From: an uncultured Cellvibrionales bacterium
Lineage (GTDB): Bacteria > Pseudomonadota > Gammaproteobacteria > Pseudomonadales > Dasaniaceae
Assembly: GCA_913019905.1 (NCBI GenBank)
Contig: CAJVZD010000031.1
Location: 1-53,312 of the forward strand
Reading direction: 5' to 3'
Length of the DNA stretch: 53,312 nucleotides
This document shows, piece by piece, positions 1 through 8,323 of the stretch. Every line of letters starts with the position of its first letter. Position 1 is the stretch's first letter. Made by a program: the position numbers and the translations under genes. The notes under the pieces are model-generated. The model did not search any database. It saw nothing but the letters and a program-made list of their open reading frames with translations, and was not told where the DNA came from.

Positions 1-41
1 TCTATGTTTAAAAAAATAAGTGGTAACCTGCTTAATAATTG

Positions 42-80
42 TTATGAGGTCTATAGACCTCATAAAACATACTGTTAGGC
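42..80 (+). repeat. attC-like junction with 24-bp palindrome
   Basis: Positions 42-65 form a perfect 24-bp palindrome with arms TTATGAGGTC and GACCTCATAA around TATA. It is followed at 74-80 by GTTAGGC, which fits the integron simple-site consensus GTTRRRY, 19 bases before the first start codon. No clean RYYYAAC partner is visible on its left, so this is a weak or decayed attC candidate. No T-run follows the palindrome, so it is not a standard terminator. Confidence 0.35.
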
Positions 81-99
81 ACCAAAACAGATAATCAAT

Positions 100-846
100 A
101 TGAATAAAACTGCAATCATAACTGGATCAAGTAAAGGTATTGGCGCTGCAACTGCAATCCGCCTTGCATCTGAAGGCTACGATATATGTGTTAATTATTT
201 GTCCAATGAGGTCGCAGCTAAGAATATCGTGGAAACAGTTAAAACTCACGGAGTAAATGCTATAGCGGTCAAAGCAGATATATCGTCTGAAAAAGAAGTG
301 GAGATGCTTTTTCAAACAGTTGATCAAAAACTGGGAAAACCTTTTGTCCTAGTAAATAATGCAGGAATACTTTTCAAGCAGAGTCGCGTCGTTGAAATGA
401 CCGCCGAAAGAATTAATAAAGTACTAATGACCAATGTAACTGGGTACTTCCTATGCTGCAAAGAAGCGATCACCCGAATGTCTACTAAAAATGGCGGGCA
501 CGGTGGTGTCATTGTTAATGTTTCTTCCGCCGCATCAAGAATCGGATCTGGTGGCGAATATGTTGATTATGCTGCATCAAAAGGAGCAATAGATACATTA
601 ACTATTGGCTTAGCATCTGAGGTTGCAGAAGAAGGTATTCGCGTAAATTGCGTTCGCCCAGGTTTTATCTACACAGATATGCATAAATCAGGCGGCGAAC
701 CAAATCGAGTAGATCGATTGAAAGGTTTTTTACCTATTAAACGAGGCGGCCAACCCGAAGAGGTGGCAGCAGCAATATCATGGCTTGTTTCAAGTGAGTC
801 AAGCTACACAACAGGGTCCTTTATAGAAGTGTCGGGTGGCCGCTAA
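100..846 (+). CDS. SDR family oxidoreductase (FabG-like)
   Basis: This is a classical short-chain dehydrogenase/reductase of 248 residues, close to the usual 250. It has the nucleotide-binding motif TGSSKGIG at residues 9-16, the NNAG motif near 86-89, the catalytic Ser near 143 and the Tyr157-x3-Lys161 pair. It should be a cytosolic NAD(P)H-dependent carbonyl or alcohol oxidoreductase, but the substrate cannot be read from sequence. The N-terminal pattern and the end SGGR resemble 3-oxoacyl-ACP-reductase-like SDRs. The gene begins 19 bases after an attC-like GTTAGGC and has no evident promoter, as expected for a gene cassette. The next gene follows after another attC-like stretch. Confidence 0.9.
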   Translation: MNKTAIITGSSKGIGAATAIRLASEGYDICVNYLSNEVAAKNIVETVKTHGVNAIAVKADISSEKEVEMLFQTVDQKLGKPFVLVNNAGILFKQSRVVEMTAERINKVLMTNVTGYFLCCKEAITRMSTKNGGHGGVIVNVSSAASRIGSGGEYVDYAASKGAIDTLTIGLASEVAEEGIRVNCVRPGFIYTDMHKSGGEPNRVDRLKGFLPIKRGGQPEEVAAAISWLVSSESSYTTGSFIEVSGGR

Positions 847-848
847 GT

Positions 849-905
849 ACCTAACGTAGAATAACGAACGCCAGCGGTTGGACGGAATAAGCTACGTTGT
901 TACCG
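849..905 (+). repeat. attC-like site after the SDR gene
   Basis: ACCTAAC at 849-855 fits the R'' consensus RYYYAAC and lies just after the stop codon. AACGTAG at 853-859 is mirrored by CTACGTT at 892-898, which would fold the intervening bases into an attC-like hairpin. The right-hand simple site (GTTGTTAC) departs from GTTRRRY, so the site may be degenerate. The motif ACCTAACGTAG recurs on the minus strand just after the lipoprotein gene near 9768. Confidence 0.4.
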
Positions 906-959
906 ACTGCTATTAAGGCGATAGACATAAAATCGACTCAATATATCAGGACAAATTTA

Positions 960-1628
960 ATGCTAGATATTCAGACTTGGATACTATTTCTTTCAGCAGC
1001 TTTGGCTTTAGCCTTTGCTCCCGGGCCAGGAATGCTTTATGTGCTTTCTCGAACAATATCAGGGGGCAGATCTGCCGGGGTAGCTTCCACACTTGGCGCA
1101 GCCACTGGAGGAATGGTTCATGTTTTTGGCGCTGCATTGGGTGTTTCGGCTATATTGGCTACATCTGCAGTCGCATTCAGTATTGTAAAATACTTAGGTG
1201 CTATATTCCTTATCTATCTGGGAATAAAAATGATTTTATCTTCGTTCAAGAACATAGATTCGGAGATTGGCCTAAGCCAGGAGCAGCAACAAGTAGATAT
1301 GAAATCGGCATTTTATCAAGGGATTGTTTCAGAAATTCTTAATCCTAAGACTGCGATATTCTTTTTGGCATTTATACCTCAATTTGTTCAACCGACAGAA
1401 GGCAATCTATTTGGGCAATTTGTGCTGTTAGGCGTGATTATCGTTATACTGAATACCATACCTGATTTTCTGATATCATTTTTCTCAAAGCCAATAGAAA
1501 ATCTTTGGAACACAAGCGCAAGATTCAGAAAAACACAGCAAGCCACATCGGGAGTTTGTTTTGTCGGCCTAGGAGTCTATTTAGCGTTGTCTGGGTCTAG
1601 CAAAGAAATTCGCGCGACACCCGCGTAA
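960..1628 (+). CDS. LysE/RhtB family amino-acid exporter
   Basis: The product (222 residues from this start) is an inner-membrane protein of the LysE/RhtB translocator family, which exports amino acids and related small metabolites. The family signature APGPGMLYVLSRT lies about 20 residues in, followed by a Gly/Ala-rich helix, and NPKTAIFFLAFIPQF sits in the second half. About six hydrophobic segments are visible. The ATG at 960 is chosen because AGGA lies upstream and the longer TTG-started frame would begin inside the attC-like sequence at 892-905. The substrate is not predictable. Confidence 0.88.
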   Translation: MLDIQTWILFLSAALALAFAPGPGMLYVLSRTISGGRSAGVASTLGAATGGMVHVFGAALGVSAILATSAVAFSIVKYLGAIFLIYLGIKMILSSFKNIDSEIGLSQEQQQVDMKSAFYQGIVSEILNPKTAIFFLAFIPQFVQPTEGNLFGQFVLLGVIIVILNTIPDFLISFFSKPIENLWNTSARFRKTQQATSGVCFVGLGVYLALSGSSKEIRATPA

Positions 1629-1666
1629 TTTCGGCACTACGTAAAAAAGGAGTTATCATAATACGT

Positions 1667-2014
1667 ATGGCAATAAGTGAATTTGAAATCAGGCGGTGTG
1701 AAAAAGAGTTGGATGAATTCTTAGCTCAGCATCGCCCCCCTCCTTCTATTAGGCATGAAGTTGACCTCGCATATCAGCTAGATGGTCAAAGTGTGGTGAT
1801 ATTTGAAATACGACCATACTGGAAAAATACGGGCGAAAAAATTGAGACGCCCGTCGCTAAAACAACTTACATAAAAAAGCATAAGCACTGGAAAGTATTT
1901 TGGCAAAGGTCGGATCTGGCTTGGCATTCATACGATCCTGTACCAACCGTAAAATACTTTGAAGAATTTCGTGGCGTTGTTAGCGAAGATGCCAACGCTT
2001 GTTTTTTCGGCTAA
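1667..2014 (+). CDS. DUF3024 domain protein
   Basis: This is a 115-residue soluble protein resembling the DUF3024 family, a short domain of unknown function. The recognisable parts are an N-terminal charged helix, RPPPSIRHEVDLAY, a central FEIRPYW strand, and a C-terminal segment HKHWKVFWQRSDLAWHSY. It has no signal peptide. A GGAG lies about 14 bases before the ATG, which is a long spacing. The stop codon is part of GGCTAAC, the left arm of the next attC-like site. The function is unknown. Confidence 0.75.
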   Translation: MAISEFEIRRCEKELDEFLAQHRPPPSIRHEVDLAYQLDGQSVVIFEIRPYWKNTGEKIETPVAKTTYIKKHKHWKVFWQRSDLAWHSYDPVPTVKYFEEFRGVVSEDANACFFG

Positions 2015-2076
2015 CATGCAATAAGAATACTTGGCGGTTGCGACTGTAGTCCACGCCGCTTAGCCGGGTGTTACGT
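2009..2076 (+). repeat. attC-like site after the DUF3024 gene
   Basis: GGCTAAC at 2009-2015, one mismatch from RYYYAAC, overlaps the DUF3024 stop codon. GTTACGT at 2070-2076 is near GTTRRRY. Between them lie GCGGTTGCGACTG and CCACGCCGC, which pair partly. The right part, CGCTTAGCCGGGTGTTACG at 2057-2075, has the typical form of attC right arms and resembles the sequence at 3781-3800. This is the best attC candidate in the window. Confidence 0.5.
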
Positions 2077-2096
2077 TTCAAATAAGGATATAAATA

Positions 2097-2444
2097 GTGG
2101 ATGATTTGGTCAATGATTTTGTTGAAATGAATCAAGCAGGTCTCGTCTTAGAGTTGTGCGAGAAGCACTACGATGAGAATGTTATCATGCTCAATAATGG
2201 CACTGTGTTCGCTGAATCAATGCTCGAGGCGTATGATAAGCAAAAAGGGTTTGTTGGTTCTATCATAGAATTTGATGTAAAGCTGGTGTCAAAAGTAGTT
2301 AAAGATAATGTCTCTGAACTCATTTTTCATTATAAAATGACGGGAGCCGATTCGAATTTAGTAGATTTCACCGGGAAGCATGTTCAAACATGGAAGAACA
2401 AAAAAATTGTCAGAGAAGAGTATTTCTCAGTTGATGCTACATAG
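2097..2444 (+). CDS. SnoaL/NTF2-like domain protein
   Basis: This small cytosolic protein of 115 residues has the layout of the NTF2/SnoaL cone-shaped fold. An N-terminal helix is followed by a HYDENVIMLNNG strand-turn, a helix, and paired strands (IIEFDVKLVSKVV, ELIFHYKMTG, VQTWKNKKIVREEYF). Members include isomerases, dehydratases and ligand binders, so no activity is assigned. It starts with GTG at 2097, with AGGA nine bases upstream, directly after the attC-like site. That is typical for a cassette gene. Confidence 0.65.
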   Translation: MDDLVNDFVEMNQAGLVLELCEKHYDENVIMLNNGTVFAESMLEAYDKQKGFVGSIIEFDVKLVSKVVKDNVSELIFHYKMTGADSNLVDFTGKHVQTWKNKKIVREEYFSVDAT

Positions 2445-2515
2445 CGAGGCTGCGATCTCGCCCAAACCTGTCACATAAACGTTATGATCGATTAACCAAT
2501 AATAGGAACTCGAAT

Positions 2516-2866
2516 ATGTTTACTCTTACCCACGCTGGAGACAAAATTGGAACCACTAAACTTGAACGAGGAGACCCTTCAACATACTCAGTGTCTGGTG
2601 AATTCCAAAACATGGGGGGCGCCAAAGCCCTTTCGGGATGGATCAAAAGTATCGGGGGAGCAGAGGATGACGGGGTAGTATTTGTTGCTTTAAACACGGA
2701 TTTTGCATTAACTGATCAGTCTGGAAACGTTATAAAATTTGCTGAAGGCAGCCTGATTTCGATCCCGGCGGAAGATGAAGTTTTTCTTGATTTAATTGGA
2801 TTATCCGAAGAGGACTACAAAGAGTACTTCGCAGAACACATATCCGCGATGGATAATGACAGCTAA
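2516..2866 (+). CDS. Hypothetical cassette-type protein
   Basis: The product is a 116-residue acidic, soluble protein with no recognised family. It is rich in Gly and Asp, has a strand-rich first half (FTLTHAGDKIGTTKLERG) and ends in an acidic helix (LSEEDYKEYFAEHISAMDND). There is no signal peptide or membrane segment. AATAGGA lies seven bases before the ATG. The upstream gap contains GTTATG at 2480-2485, a possible decayed simple site. The function is unknown. Confidence 0.6.
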   Translation: MFTLTHAGDKIGTTKLERGDPSTYSVSGEFQNMGGAKALSGWIKSIGGAEDDGVVFVALNTDFALTDQSGNVIKFAEGSLISIPAEDEVFLDLIGLSEEDYKEYFAEHISAMDNDS

Positions 2867-3187
2867 TCCACAGACCCAAAAAGATCGCTTTCGACTTGCT
2901 GGTCAGCGTACAAATTTACGGCAAAATGAATAGTTGATCGCCTTTGGCTGGACGCACTAAACCTCGAGCCAACGGTAAAGGCGGTGAGGTCCACGAGTGG
3001 GGGCTTTGATATAGAATCTCTGACATTGGTTCGGGGGCAGATGGAGGCGGAGGTGACGGCGGTGGCGACTAGCCTCGCCATAATAAAAAAGTTAGCGATC
3101 GCCCTGGCGAGTGTGGACCTCCATACAATGCGTGCCGGCCCCCCCTGAACAGCAATAGGTATTTGAAATTATGGAAGAACCAAAATT
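2867..3187. other. Intergenic stretch, Gly-codon-rich remnant
   Basis: No convincing gene lies here. A short GGC/GGT-rich run near 3025-3070 could encode a Gly/Asp-rich tail such as GADGGGGDGGGD before a TAG, but stops interrupt the frame just upstream, so it is at best the end of a dead gene. Immediately before the next gene the bases ATTATGGAA occur twice in tandem (3168-3176 and 3185-3193). Confidence 0.4.
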
Positions 3188-3550
3188 ATGGAAAAACCAA
3201 CTAGACCAAAACACTATATTTTAATTTATACACTGATTTCAGTCAGCAGTCTTGCCTGTGGAATGACTATTATATTTCTGGGGCAAAGGCTTGGTATAAA
3301 ATGGTTTGGTTCTCTGGGTATGATGCTGCCAGTTTTTATGTCAATTTTGATACCTAATATTATATTTAGGCGTTACATTGAACTTAGCAAAAGTTATTTC
3401 CAATATACTATTGAGCAAAAAACATCTGAGAAAGAAACGGAACGAATTCGTCTGGCGGGCGTAAGCAGTGTCAATAAAAATATTGAAAAGTATCTTGCTG
3501 CGCGGCGTAAAGAACAAGAAGAGGCGAAATGGTGGCAAATTTGGGTCTAG
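3188..3550 (+). CDS. Hypothetical small membrane protein
   Basis: This 120-residue protein has two hydrophobic segments near residues 9-30 and 40-58, followed by a charged, probably helical cytosolic tail rich in Lys and Glu that ends in EAKWWQIWV. No family is recognised. The start is uncertain because ATTATGGAA is duplicated. The upstream copy at 3171 is in another frame, so 3188 is used. The gene sits in the cassette-like run of small plus-strand genes. The function is unknown. Confidence 0.55.
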   Translation: MEKPTRPKHYILIYTLISVSSLACGMTIIFLGQRLGIKWFGSLGMMLPVFMSILIPNIIFRRYIELSKSYFQYTIEQKTSEKETERIRLAGVSSVNKNIEKYLAARRKEQEEAKWWQIWV

Positions 3551-3780
3551 CATGTCACAAAGGCTTCTATTCAAAGTGGTTGTTTTGCGTTAAGGACTCA
3601 TAGAATCTGATGCGTTTCTTCGGCAGTAGACACAACACTCTGTGCCATAGCGGGTTACTGACCTCTCCACCTCAAACCGTTTGCGGGTTTGTAGATTTGA
3701 AGCCGTTCGCTTCCCACGTTCGGACGGGTCGATCAGTCAATAAATCTGCTTGCGTAAATTCGTTACCGGAACGACCAAGT

Positions 3781-3800
3781 CGCTTAACTGGGTGCTGCGC
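3781..3800 (+). repeat. Degenerate attC-like right arm
   Basis: CGCTTAACTGGGTGCTGCGC aligns with CGCTTAGCCGGGTGTTACGT at 2057-2076 and with the usual attC right-arm form CGCTTAAC...GCGTTRRRC. The simple site itself is damaged (GCTGCGC instead of GTTRRRY). A possible left partner is GTTAAGG at 3592-3598. It lies 23 bases before the pentapeptide gene. Confidence 0.4.
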
Positions 3801-3823
3801 ATCTTAAAGAATGAGGTAATCTG

Positions 3824-4420
3824 GTGAATTTGGGTGGAAAGAATGAATACTGGTCAGAGAGCTTTAAAAAATTGGATTTTTCTGGGATGGAAATTCAGTC
3901 CAAAGAGTTCGATGGCTGTACATTTGAGCAATGTGATTTTAGCGAGGCGACTTTTAGAAGGTGCAATTTTGTCGATTGTGAATTTACTAATAGTAATTTA
4001 AGTAATGTCAAAATTGAGTACAGTAAATTCTCCGATGTTTCTTTTCGAGACTCAAAATTAATTGGTATTAACTGGACTAAAGTTGCATGGCCAGGGTTAG
4101 TATTTAGTTCGCCGATTAAATTTTATAAATCAATACTTAACGATTCTTCGTTTTTCGGACTGTCTCTGCAAGATCTAGTACTGCAAGAATGTAAGGCGCA
4201 TAACGTAGACTTTAGAGAGGGTGACTTTAAGAATTCGGATTTTACCTATACTGACCTTTCAGGGTGCTTCTTCGTTAAGACTGATTTGTCGGGCGTCGAT
4301 TTTTCAGAAGCGACTGACTATGACATTGACATTCACCAAAACACAATTAACAAGGCTAAGTTTAGCCGTTTTGAGGCCGTTAGGCTTCTCGATAGCCTTG
4401 AGATTGAATTAGTCGATTGA
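3824..4420 (+). CDS. Pentapeptide-repeat protein
   Basis: The 198-residue product is built largely of A(D/N)LxX pentapeptides, for example CTFEQCDFSEATFRRCNF near residues 32-49 and DFTYTDLSGCFFVKTDL near 139-155. It should form a right-handed quadrilateral beta-helix. A non-repeat insert (TKVAWPGLVFSSPIKFY) splits the repeats into two blocks, as in Qnr-like proteins. It has no signal peptide. The start is GTG, with GAGGT upstream. Some relatives protect DNA gyrase, but that activity cannot be claimed here. Pentapeptide genes are common integron cargo. Confidence 0.8.
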   Translation: MNLGGKNEYWSESFKKLDFSGMEIQSKEFDGCTFEQCDFSEATFRRCNFVDCEFTNSNLSNVKIEYSKFSDVSFRDSKLIGINWTKVAWPGLVFSSPIKFYKSILNDSSFFGLSLQDLVLQECKAHNVDFREGDFKNSDFTYTDLSGCFFVKTDLSGVDFSEATDYDIDIHQNTINKAKFSRFEAVRLLDSLEIELVD

Positions 4421-4429
4421 CGAAGATCC

Positions 4430-4691
4430 ATGAAAATACCATTGGTTAATGCGTCGCGTTCGTCTTTTCGAGTCGTTTACCGAATTAGCAAGAATGACGC
4501 CTTTGCAGTATGTTATATTTCTTCGACTACAAAGGGCCAGTCACCTATTAACTGATACCTCGACGTCTCTTAGTTTCGTTGCTGAAAGTGTCGGTTACCA
4601 ATCGGAAGCAGCTTTTAGTCAGGCTTTTAAGAAACAATACGGAATGAGGCCCGGCGAATTTCGCCGTGTTCATGCTCAAATAGCAGCATAA
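4430..4691 (+). pseudogene. AraC-family regulator C-terminus, frameshifted
   Basis: Only the DNA-binding end of an AraC/XylS regulator remains. The first frame, from 4430, reads NASRSSF, the first helix-turn-helix. Around 4471-4474 the frame must shift by one base to continue as FTELARMTPLQY and then the second HTH (VAESVGYQSEAAFSQAFKK, GMRPGEFRR). Removing one base there restores an unbroken AraC motif. The sensor domain and most of the first helix-turn-helix region upstream are missing, so this is a remnant. Confidence 0.75.
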
Positions 4692-4704
4692 CAAGGCTCA
4701 AACA

Positions 4705-5301
4705 ATGATAAATGATAGAATTAAAGCCAGTGAGTTATCGTCTGTATTGAGCAGTGTCCGTGCATGCCGGCTTTGTGAGGATTTACCACTTGGCCCGAAC
4801 CCTATTCTTCAACTTAACCCTGAAGCCAAAATACTGATTGCAGGACAAGCACCGGGAAGGAAAACCCACCACAAAGGCATACCTTTTGACGACCCCTCGG
4901 GAGACCGTTTGCGTGATTGGATGGGTATTGATCGAGATGTTTTCTATAATGACTCGGTGATCGCTGTTCTACCTATGGCTTTCTGTTATCCAGGAACAGC
5001 TAAAAATGGTGATTTACCTCCTCCGATCAAGTGTGCCGACCATTGGCGAGCACAATTACTAGATCTGTTGCCCAATATCGAACTAACGCTAGTGATTGGG
5101 CAATACGCTTTGGATTGGCATCTGGACAAAAAACGTTCCTGCACGCTCACCGAAATCGTCAGCCAATGGCAAGACCATTGGCCCCGAGTTCTACCTATGC
5201 CTCACCCCAGTCCGCGCAATAATCGCTGGCTCAAGAACAATCCGTGGTTTTCTAGTGACGTTATTCCGATGCTTCGGGGAAAAGTAAAATCGCTGTTATA
5301 G
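4705..5301 (+). CDS. Uracil-DNA glycosylase family protein
   Basis: This 198-residue protein belongs to the uracil-DNA glycosylase superfamily. It has CRLCEDL near residue 21, the family-4-like motif GQAPGRKTHHKGIPFDDPSGDRL near 47-69, which holds the water-activating region, and the C-terminal HPSPRN loop near residue 172. The family removes uracil or related lesions from DNA, but this subgroup is mostly uncharacterised. Only one CxxC pair is visible, so an iron-sulfur cluster as in family 4 is doubtful. It starts 14 bases after the AraC remnant. Confidence 0.8.
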   Translation: MINDRIKASELSSVLSSVRACRLCEDLPLGPNPILQLNPEAKILIAGQAPGRKTHHKGIPFDDPSGDRLRDWMGIDRDVFYNDSVIAVLPMAFCYPGTAKNGDLPPPIKCADHWRAQLLDLLPNIELTLVIGQYALDWHLDKKRSCTLTEIVSQWQDHWPRVLPMPHPSPRNNRWLKNNPWFSSDVIPMLRGKVKSLL

Positions 5302-5574
5302 ATAGCTGTTTCTAAGTTTATTTTCTGACCTATCGCTCCCTTAATTATTGTTCATAAATGTTATGACAGCGCTGGACGCGCTGCGCATACATATAATAGA
5401 GAGTAAATATCAACCGATCACTCAGTACGGTTAGTTTGTGAGAACGGGGTTATTTGTCTTTCCTATGTTCTCTATTCATCTATAATCGATAGTAGGTTCT
5501 TTTTACAAAAATGCGAAGGCAGCTATGTCGGCACGGGAATTTCAGCACTCATCGATAGAGGCAGTTTAACTGCA

Positions 5575-6426
5575 ATGATAGCCATTAAAATTGTCAAGCA
5601 CAGGATTCTCGCTAGCGCCTTGCTGATCGTTTGTTTGGCCCATTGTGCTGCTTTCGCGGATGTTGGTGTTAGTGTTGCCCGTATGGGAATATACGCTGGC
5701 TATCTGGAGCGATTTTCCGACAGCAAAGGAATTCGGTGGTCTGATAATATTGCATATAAGGTCTTTGCTGATAAGGGATTGAATATTTCTGTCACTGAGT
5801 TTCCAGCAAAACGACTGGCGCTGTCGTTAGAGACTGGGAAGATCGATACCTTTGTATCCAGTAACGAGTCTCTTGGATCCTATGCCGATTCATTTTTAAG
5901 GGCGAAGTTCCCGGTTGCGATAACAACTTGGTACATCTACTACGATCATACCAAGGGCTGGGTGCCTGCCTGGCCACCGGACCCAATCTTCAAGGGAAAA
6001 ATTGGGGAGTCGCAGCAATCGGCTGAATCTTTAACGCGGCTGTATCAGTTGAATATCACCCAAGCTGCCGGTTTTGATGCGATCGTGAACATGGTTAATC
6101 TCGGGAGGGCAGATTATTGGCTCGAAAGCCGAGTAGGACTCCGTTTACTTTCCCCCAATCTTTTGAAAACTACCGCAGAGGGGTTTACCTCTCGTCCGTT
6201 ATTTCGACGTGGAATCTATATGTTTTTTCAAAACACCGAGCGCGGCCGATGGTTTAAGAAAGTATACGACGAGGGTTTCGAAAAAATATTAGCCGATGGT
6301 TTGTACGTCAAGACCTACTACAAAAACGATCCAGACAGTAAAGATACGTTCACAACAAATGAAACCATTCAATTCATTCGCACCGCGTTTCCAGATTTTT
6401 ATGTTCCTGAACAAAACCCCCTCTGA
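5575..6426 (+). CDS. Periplasmic solute-binding protein, family 3 type
   Basis: The product has 283 residues with a Sec signal peptide (hydrophobic 11-26, cleavage probably after AFA). The mature part resembles the bacterial family 3 (amino-acid type) binding fold: FPAKRLALSLETGKIDTFV, then a hinge region and VNMVNLGRADYWLESRVGL, where the protein reads out its own effect on ligand uptake. Such orphan proteins in gammaproteobacteria often lack a cognate permease. None is encoded next to it. The ligand is unknown. Confidence 0.7.
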   Translation: MIAIKIVKHRILASALLIVCLAHCAAFADVGVSVARMGIYAGYLERFSDSKGIRWSDNIAYKVFADKGLNISVTEFPAKRLALSLETGKIDTFVSSNESLGSYADSFLRAKFPVAITTWYIYYDHTKGWVPAWPPDPIFKGKIGESQQSAESLTRLYQLNITQAAGFDAIVNMVNLGRADYWLESRVGLRLLSPNLLKTTAEGFTSRPLFRRGIYMFFQNTERGRWFKKVYDEGFEKILADGLYVKTYYKNDPDSKDTFTTNETIQFIRTAFPDFYVPEQNPL

Positions 6427-6572
6427 TTGCCGGCTTAATCGTCTCTTACTCCGTTTCTAGAAATGAAGCCCCGCGTGATTCGTGCCGTCGAGATTGCGAA
6501 GGTTCCTGAGAAAACAAGAAACCGTCGTGCTGCGGGTGAGCTGTTTTAGGGGTTGATGTTACATCGATGAGA

Positions 6573-7502
6573 TTAGCTGTATTGTTCCGCCCATGTATGA
6601 CGCGGCGTTTCTCCGCCGGCGCTAATTCGGGTTTCGATAAAATCAGTAAAAAGCCTGATTTTTACCGGTAAATAATCACGTTTTGCATAAATCATCCAAA
6701 CGCCAAATTTTGGTGCGCGTAGGTAGGGTGCAATAACGCATAGCTTGCCGTCATCAAGCCAGCTTCGAAGGGTAAAATGTGGCAATTGAGCTAATCCCAT
6801 TCCGGCTGCGCACAGGGAGGCCGACGCTTCTCCGTCGTCAACGATGAAATCTCTGCCGGGATCGGTATAGAGAATTCGGTTGCCTTTTTTCACCATTATC
6901 GGATTTAAGCGACCACTTTGGCGAAACCTGAAACGTATCCAGGCATGTTTGTCGTATTCGTTAGGCAATATCGCTCTCTTGTTTTCCAGATAATCCGGTG
7001 AAGCACAAATGAGAAAATCCATAGGGCTTAGTTGTCGCGCGACAAGGCTTGAATCTTCCAGAGTGCCACTGCGAATAGTGACATCTATGCTGTGTTCAAT
7101 CATATCGACATAGCTGTCTTCAAAACTGACGTTTAGATTTATATTTGGGTATTCGGCACAGAAGTCTGTCAATAGAGGCAGGATGTATTGGCGCCCGTAA
7201 GATACTGGCAGATTGATTCTGAGCGTGCCATGCGCTAATTGGTTTTCTTCTTGCAGGCGATTCTCGCAATCGTCGAGATCACGTAACAAGGTACGCGCGT
7301 GATTCGCGTAATCATTACCGGCGGTGGTTAGCGTGATAGATCGTGTGGTGCGGAAAATTAATTGTATCTGTAGATCATCTTCAAGTCGGGTAATGGCTTT
7401 GCTAACGGCGGACGGCGACAGCCCGAGTACCGAAGCGGCATTCACAAAACTCCTCTGATTAACCACGGTGGCGAAAATTCTTAAAAGATTCAGTTTGTCC
7501 AT
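6573..7502 (-). CDS. LysR-family transcriptional regulator
   Basis: The 309-residue protein has the LysR N-terminal winged HTH (LNLLRIFATVVNQRSFVNAASVLGLSPSAVSKAITRLEDDLQ, residues about 4-46) and a type 2 periplasmic-binding-like effector domain (LRINLPVSYGRQYILP, near 97-112). It resembles the CrgA/AaeR-like subgroup. It is transcribed away from the DJ-1/PfpI gene at 7623 across a 120-base gap, the usual LysR arrangement, so that gene is the probable target. Confidence 0.92.
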   Translation of the reverse strand: MDKLNLLRIFATVVNQRSFVNAASVLGLSPSAVSKAITRLEDDLQIQLIFRTTRSITLTTAGNDYANHARTLLRDLDDCENRLQEENQLAHGTLRINLPVSYGRQYILPLLTDFCAEYPNINLNVSFEDSYVDMIEHSIDVTIRSGTLEDSSLVARQLSPMDFLICASPDYLENKRAILPNEYDKHAWIRFRFRQSGRLNPIMVKKGNRILYTDPGRDFIVDDGEASASLCAAGMGLAQLPHFTLRSWLDDGKLCVIAPYLRAPKFGVWMIYAKRDYLPVKIRLFTDFIETRISAGGETPRHTWAEQYS

Positions 7503-7622
7503 AGATGTATATTAGCCGATAGATGAATAAATTTCACTAGTGATGTTACAAGAGTGCCATTTATGCACAAATGAGTTTACCTTAGAATTGCGCCTTCTCA
7601 ACTCATACTGGATCTTCAACTT

Positions 7623-8288
7623 ATGACTAAATTGATTAAGAAAGCGGTTTTCTTGCTAGCTATTTTAGCCTTCTCTGGCGCCTGTTGGTCGGCCAATAAA
7701 AGGATCGGCATTGTGGTATTTGATGGGGTGCTTACCAGTGATGTTACTGCACCCATTGAAGTTTTCGGGGCAGCGAGTAAACAGGCGTGGTTTTCAGACT
7801 ATGACGTCACGGTCATCGCGGCAACAGCAAAGAAATCCATCGAGACGGAGGAGGGCTTGCAGATTGTGGCCGACGCGACAATCTATGATTCGGCTGATTA
7901 CGATGTACTGATTGTTGCCAGTGCCTATGATATGGACAGGCCATTGGCAAACTCAGACTTGATCGATTTTGTTCAACGACAAAGCGAGCGGGCAAGTTGG
8001 ATGTCGAGTAATTGTTCCGGCGCGTTGATACTCGCTGAAGCCGGTGTTCTCGACGGCAAACAAGCGACTACCTGGGCCGGTGGCGAAAAAAATCTCGCCA
8101 CTACCTATCCCAAAGTAAAAGTACAGTATGACCGCAATGTTGTGGTGGATGCCGGGGTGGTTACTTCCAATGGAGGTCCGGTTAGCTACCAGTCTGCTTT
8201 TATACTATTGGCCAAGTTAAGTTCACAGGATTTTTCGAACGAAATCTCTGAACTAATACAATTCAACCGTTTAAAAAATGCCTTCTAG
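7623..8288 (+). CDS. Exported DJ-1/PfpI family protein
   Basis: This is a DJ-1/PfpI glutamine-amidotransferase-like fold of 221 residues with an N-terminal signal peptide (about 1-23, ending in CWSA), so it is probably periplasmic. The nucleophile-elbow cysteine is Cys131 in SSNCSGALILAEAG, and the conserved glutamate is Glu46 in PIEVFGA. The layout matches the AraC-type amidase/isonitrile-hydratase-like branch, normally cytosolic, so export is unusual. The divergent LysR gene is the likely regulator. The substrate is unknown. Confidence 0.85.
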   Translation: MTKLIKKAVFLLAILAFSGACWSANKRIGIVVFDGVLTSDVTAPIEVFGAASKQAWFSDYDVTVIAATAKKSIETEEGLQIVADATIYDSADYDVLIVASAYDMDRPLANSDLIDFVQRQSERASWMSSNCSGALILAEAGVLDGKQATTWAGGEKNLATTYPKVKVQYDRNVVVDAGVVTSNGGPVSYQSAFILLAKLSSQDFSNEISELIQFNRLKNAF

Positions 8289-8323
8289 TATGGCGAAGAG
8301 ATTGAATGGGAGAGTTAATCTTC

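Noticed and set aside
2863..3081. 72-residue minus-strand frame in the 2867-3187 gap
   Set aside because: No start signal or family; it mirrors a Gly-codon-rich run on the other strand.
3610..3807. 65-residue frame before the pentapeptide gene
   Set aside because: It runs through the attC-like sequence, has no ribosome binding site and reads as low-complexity Arg/Ser/Pro; it is probably translation of a recombination site.
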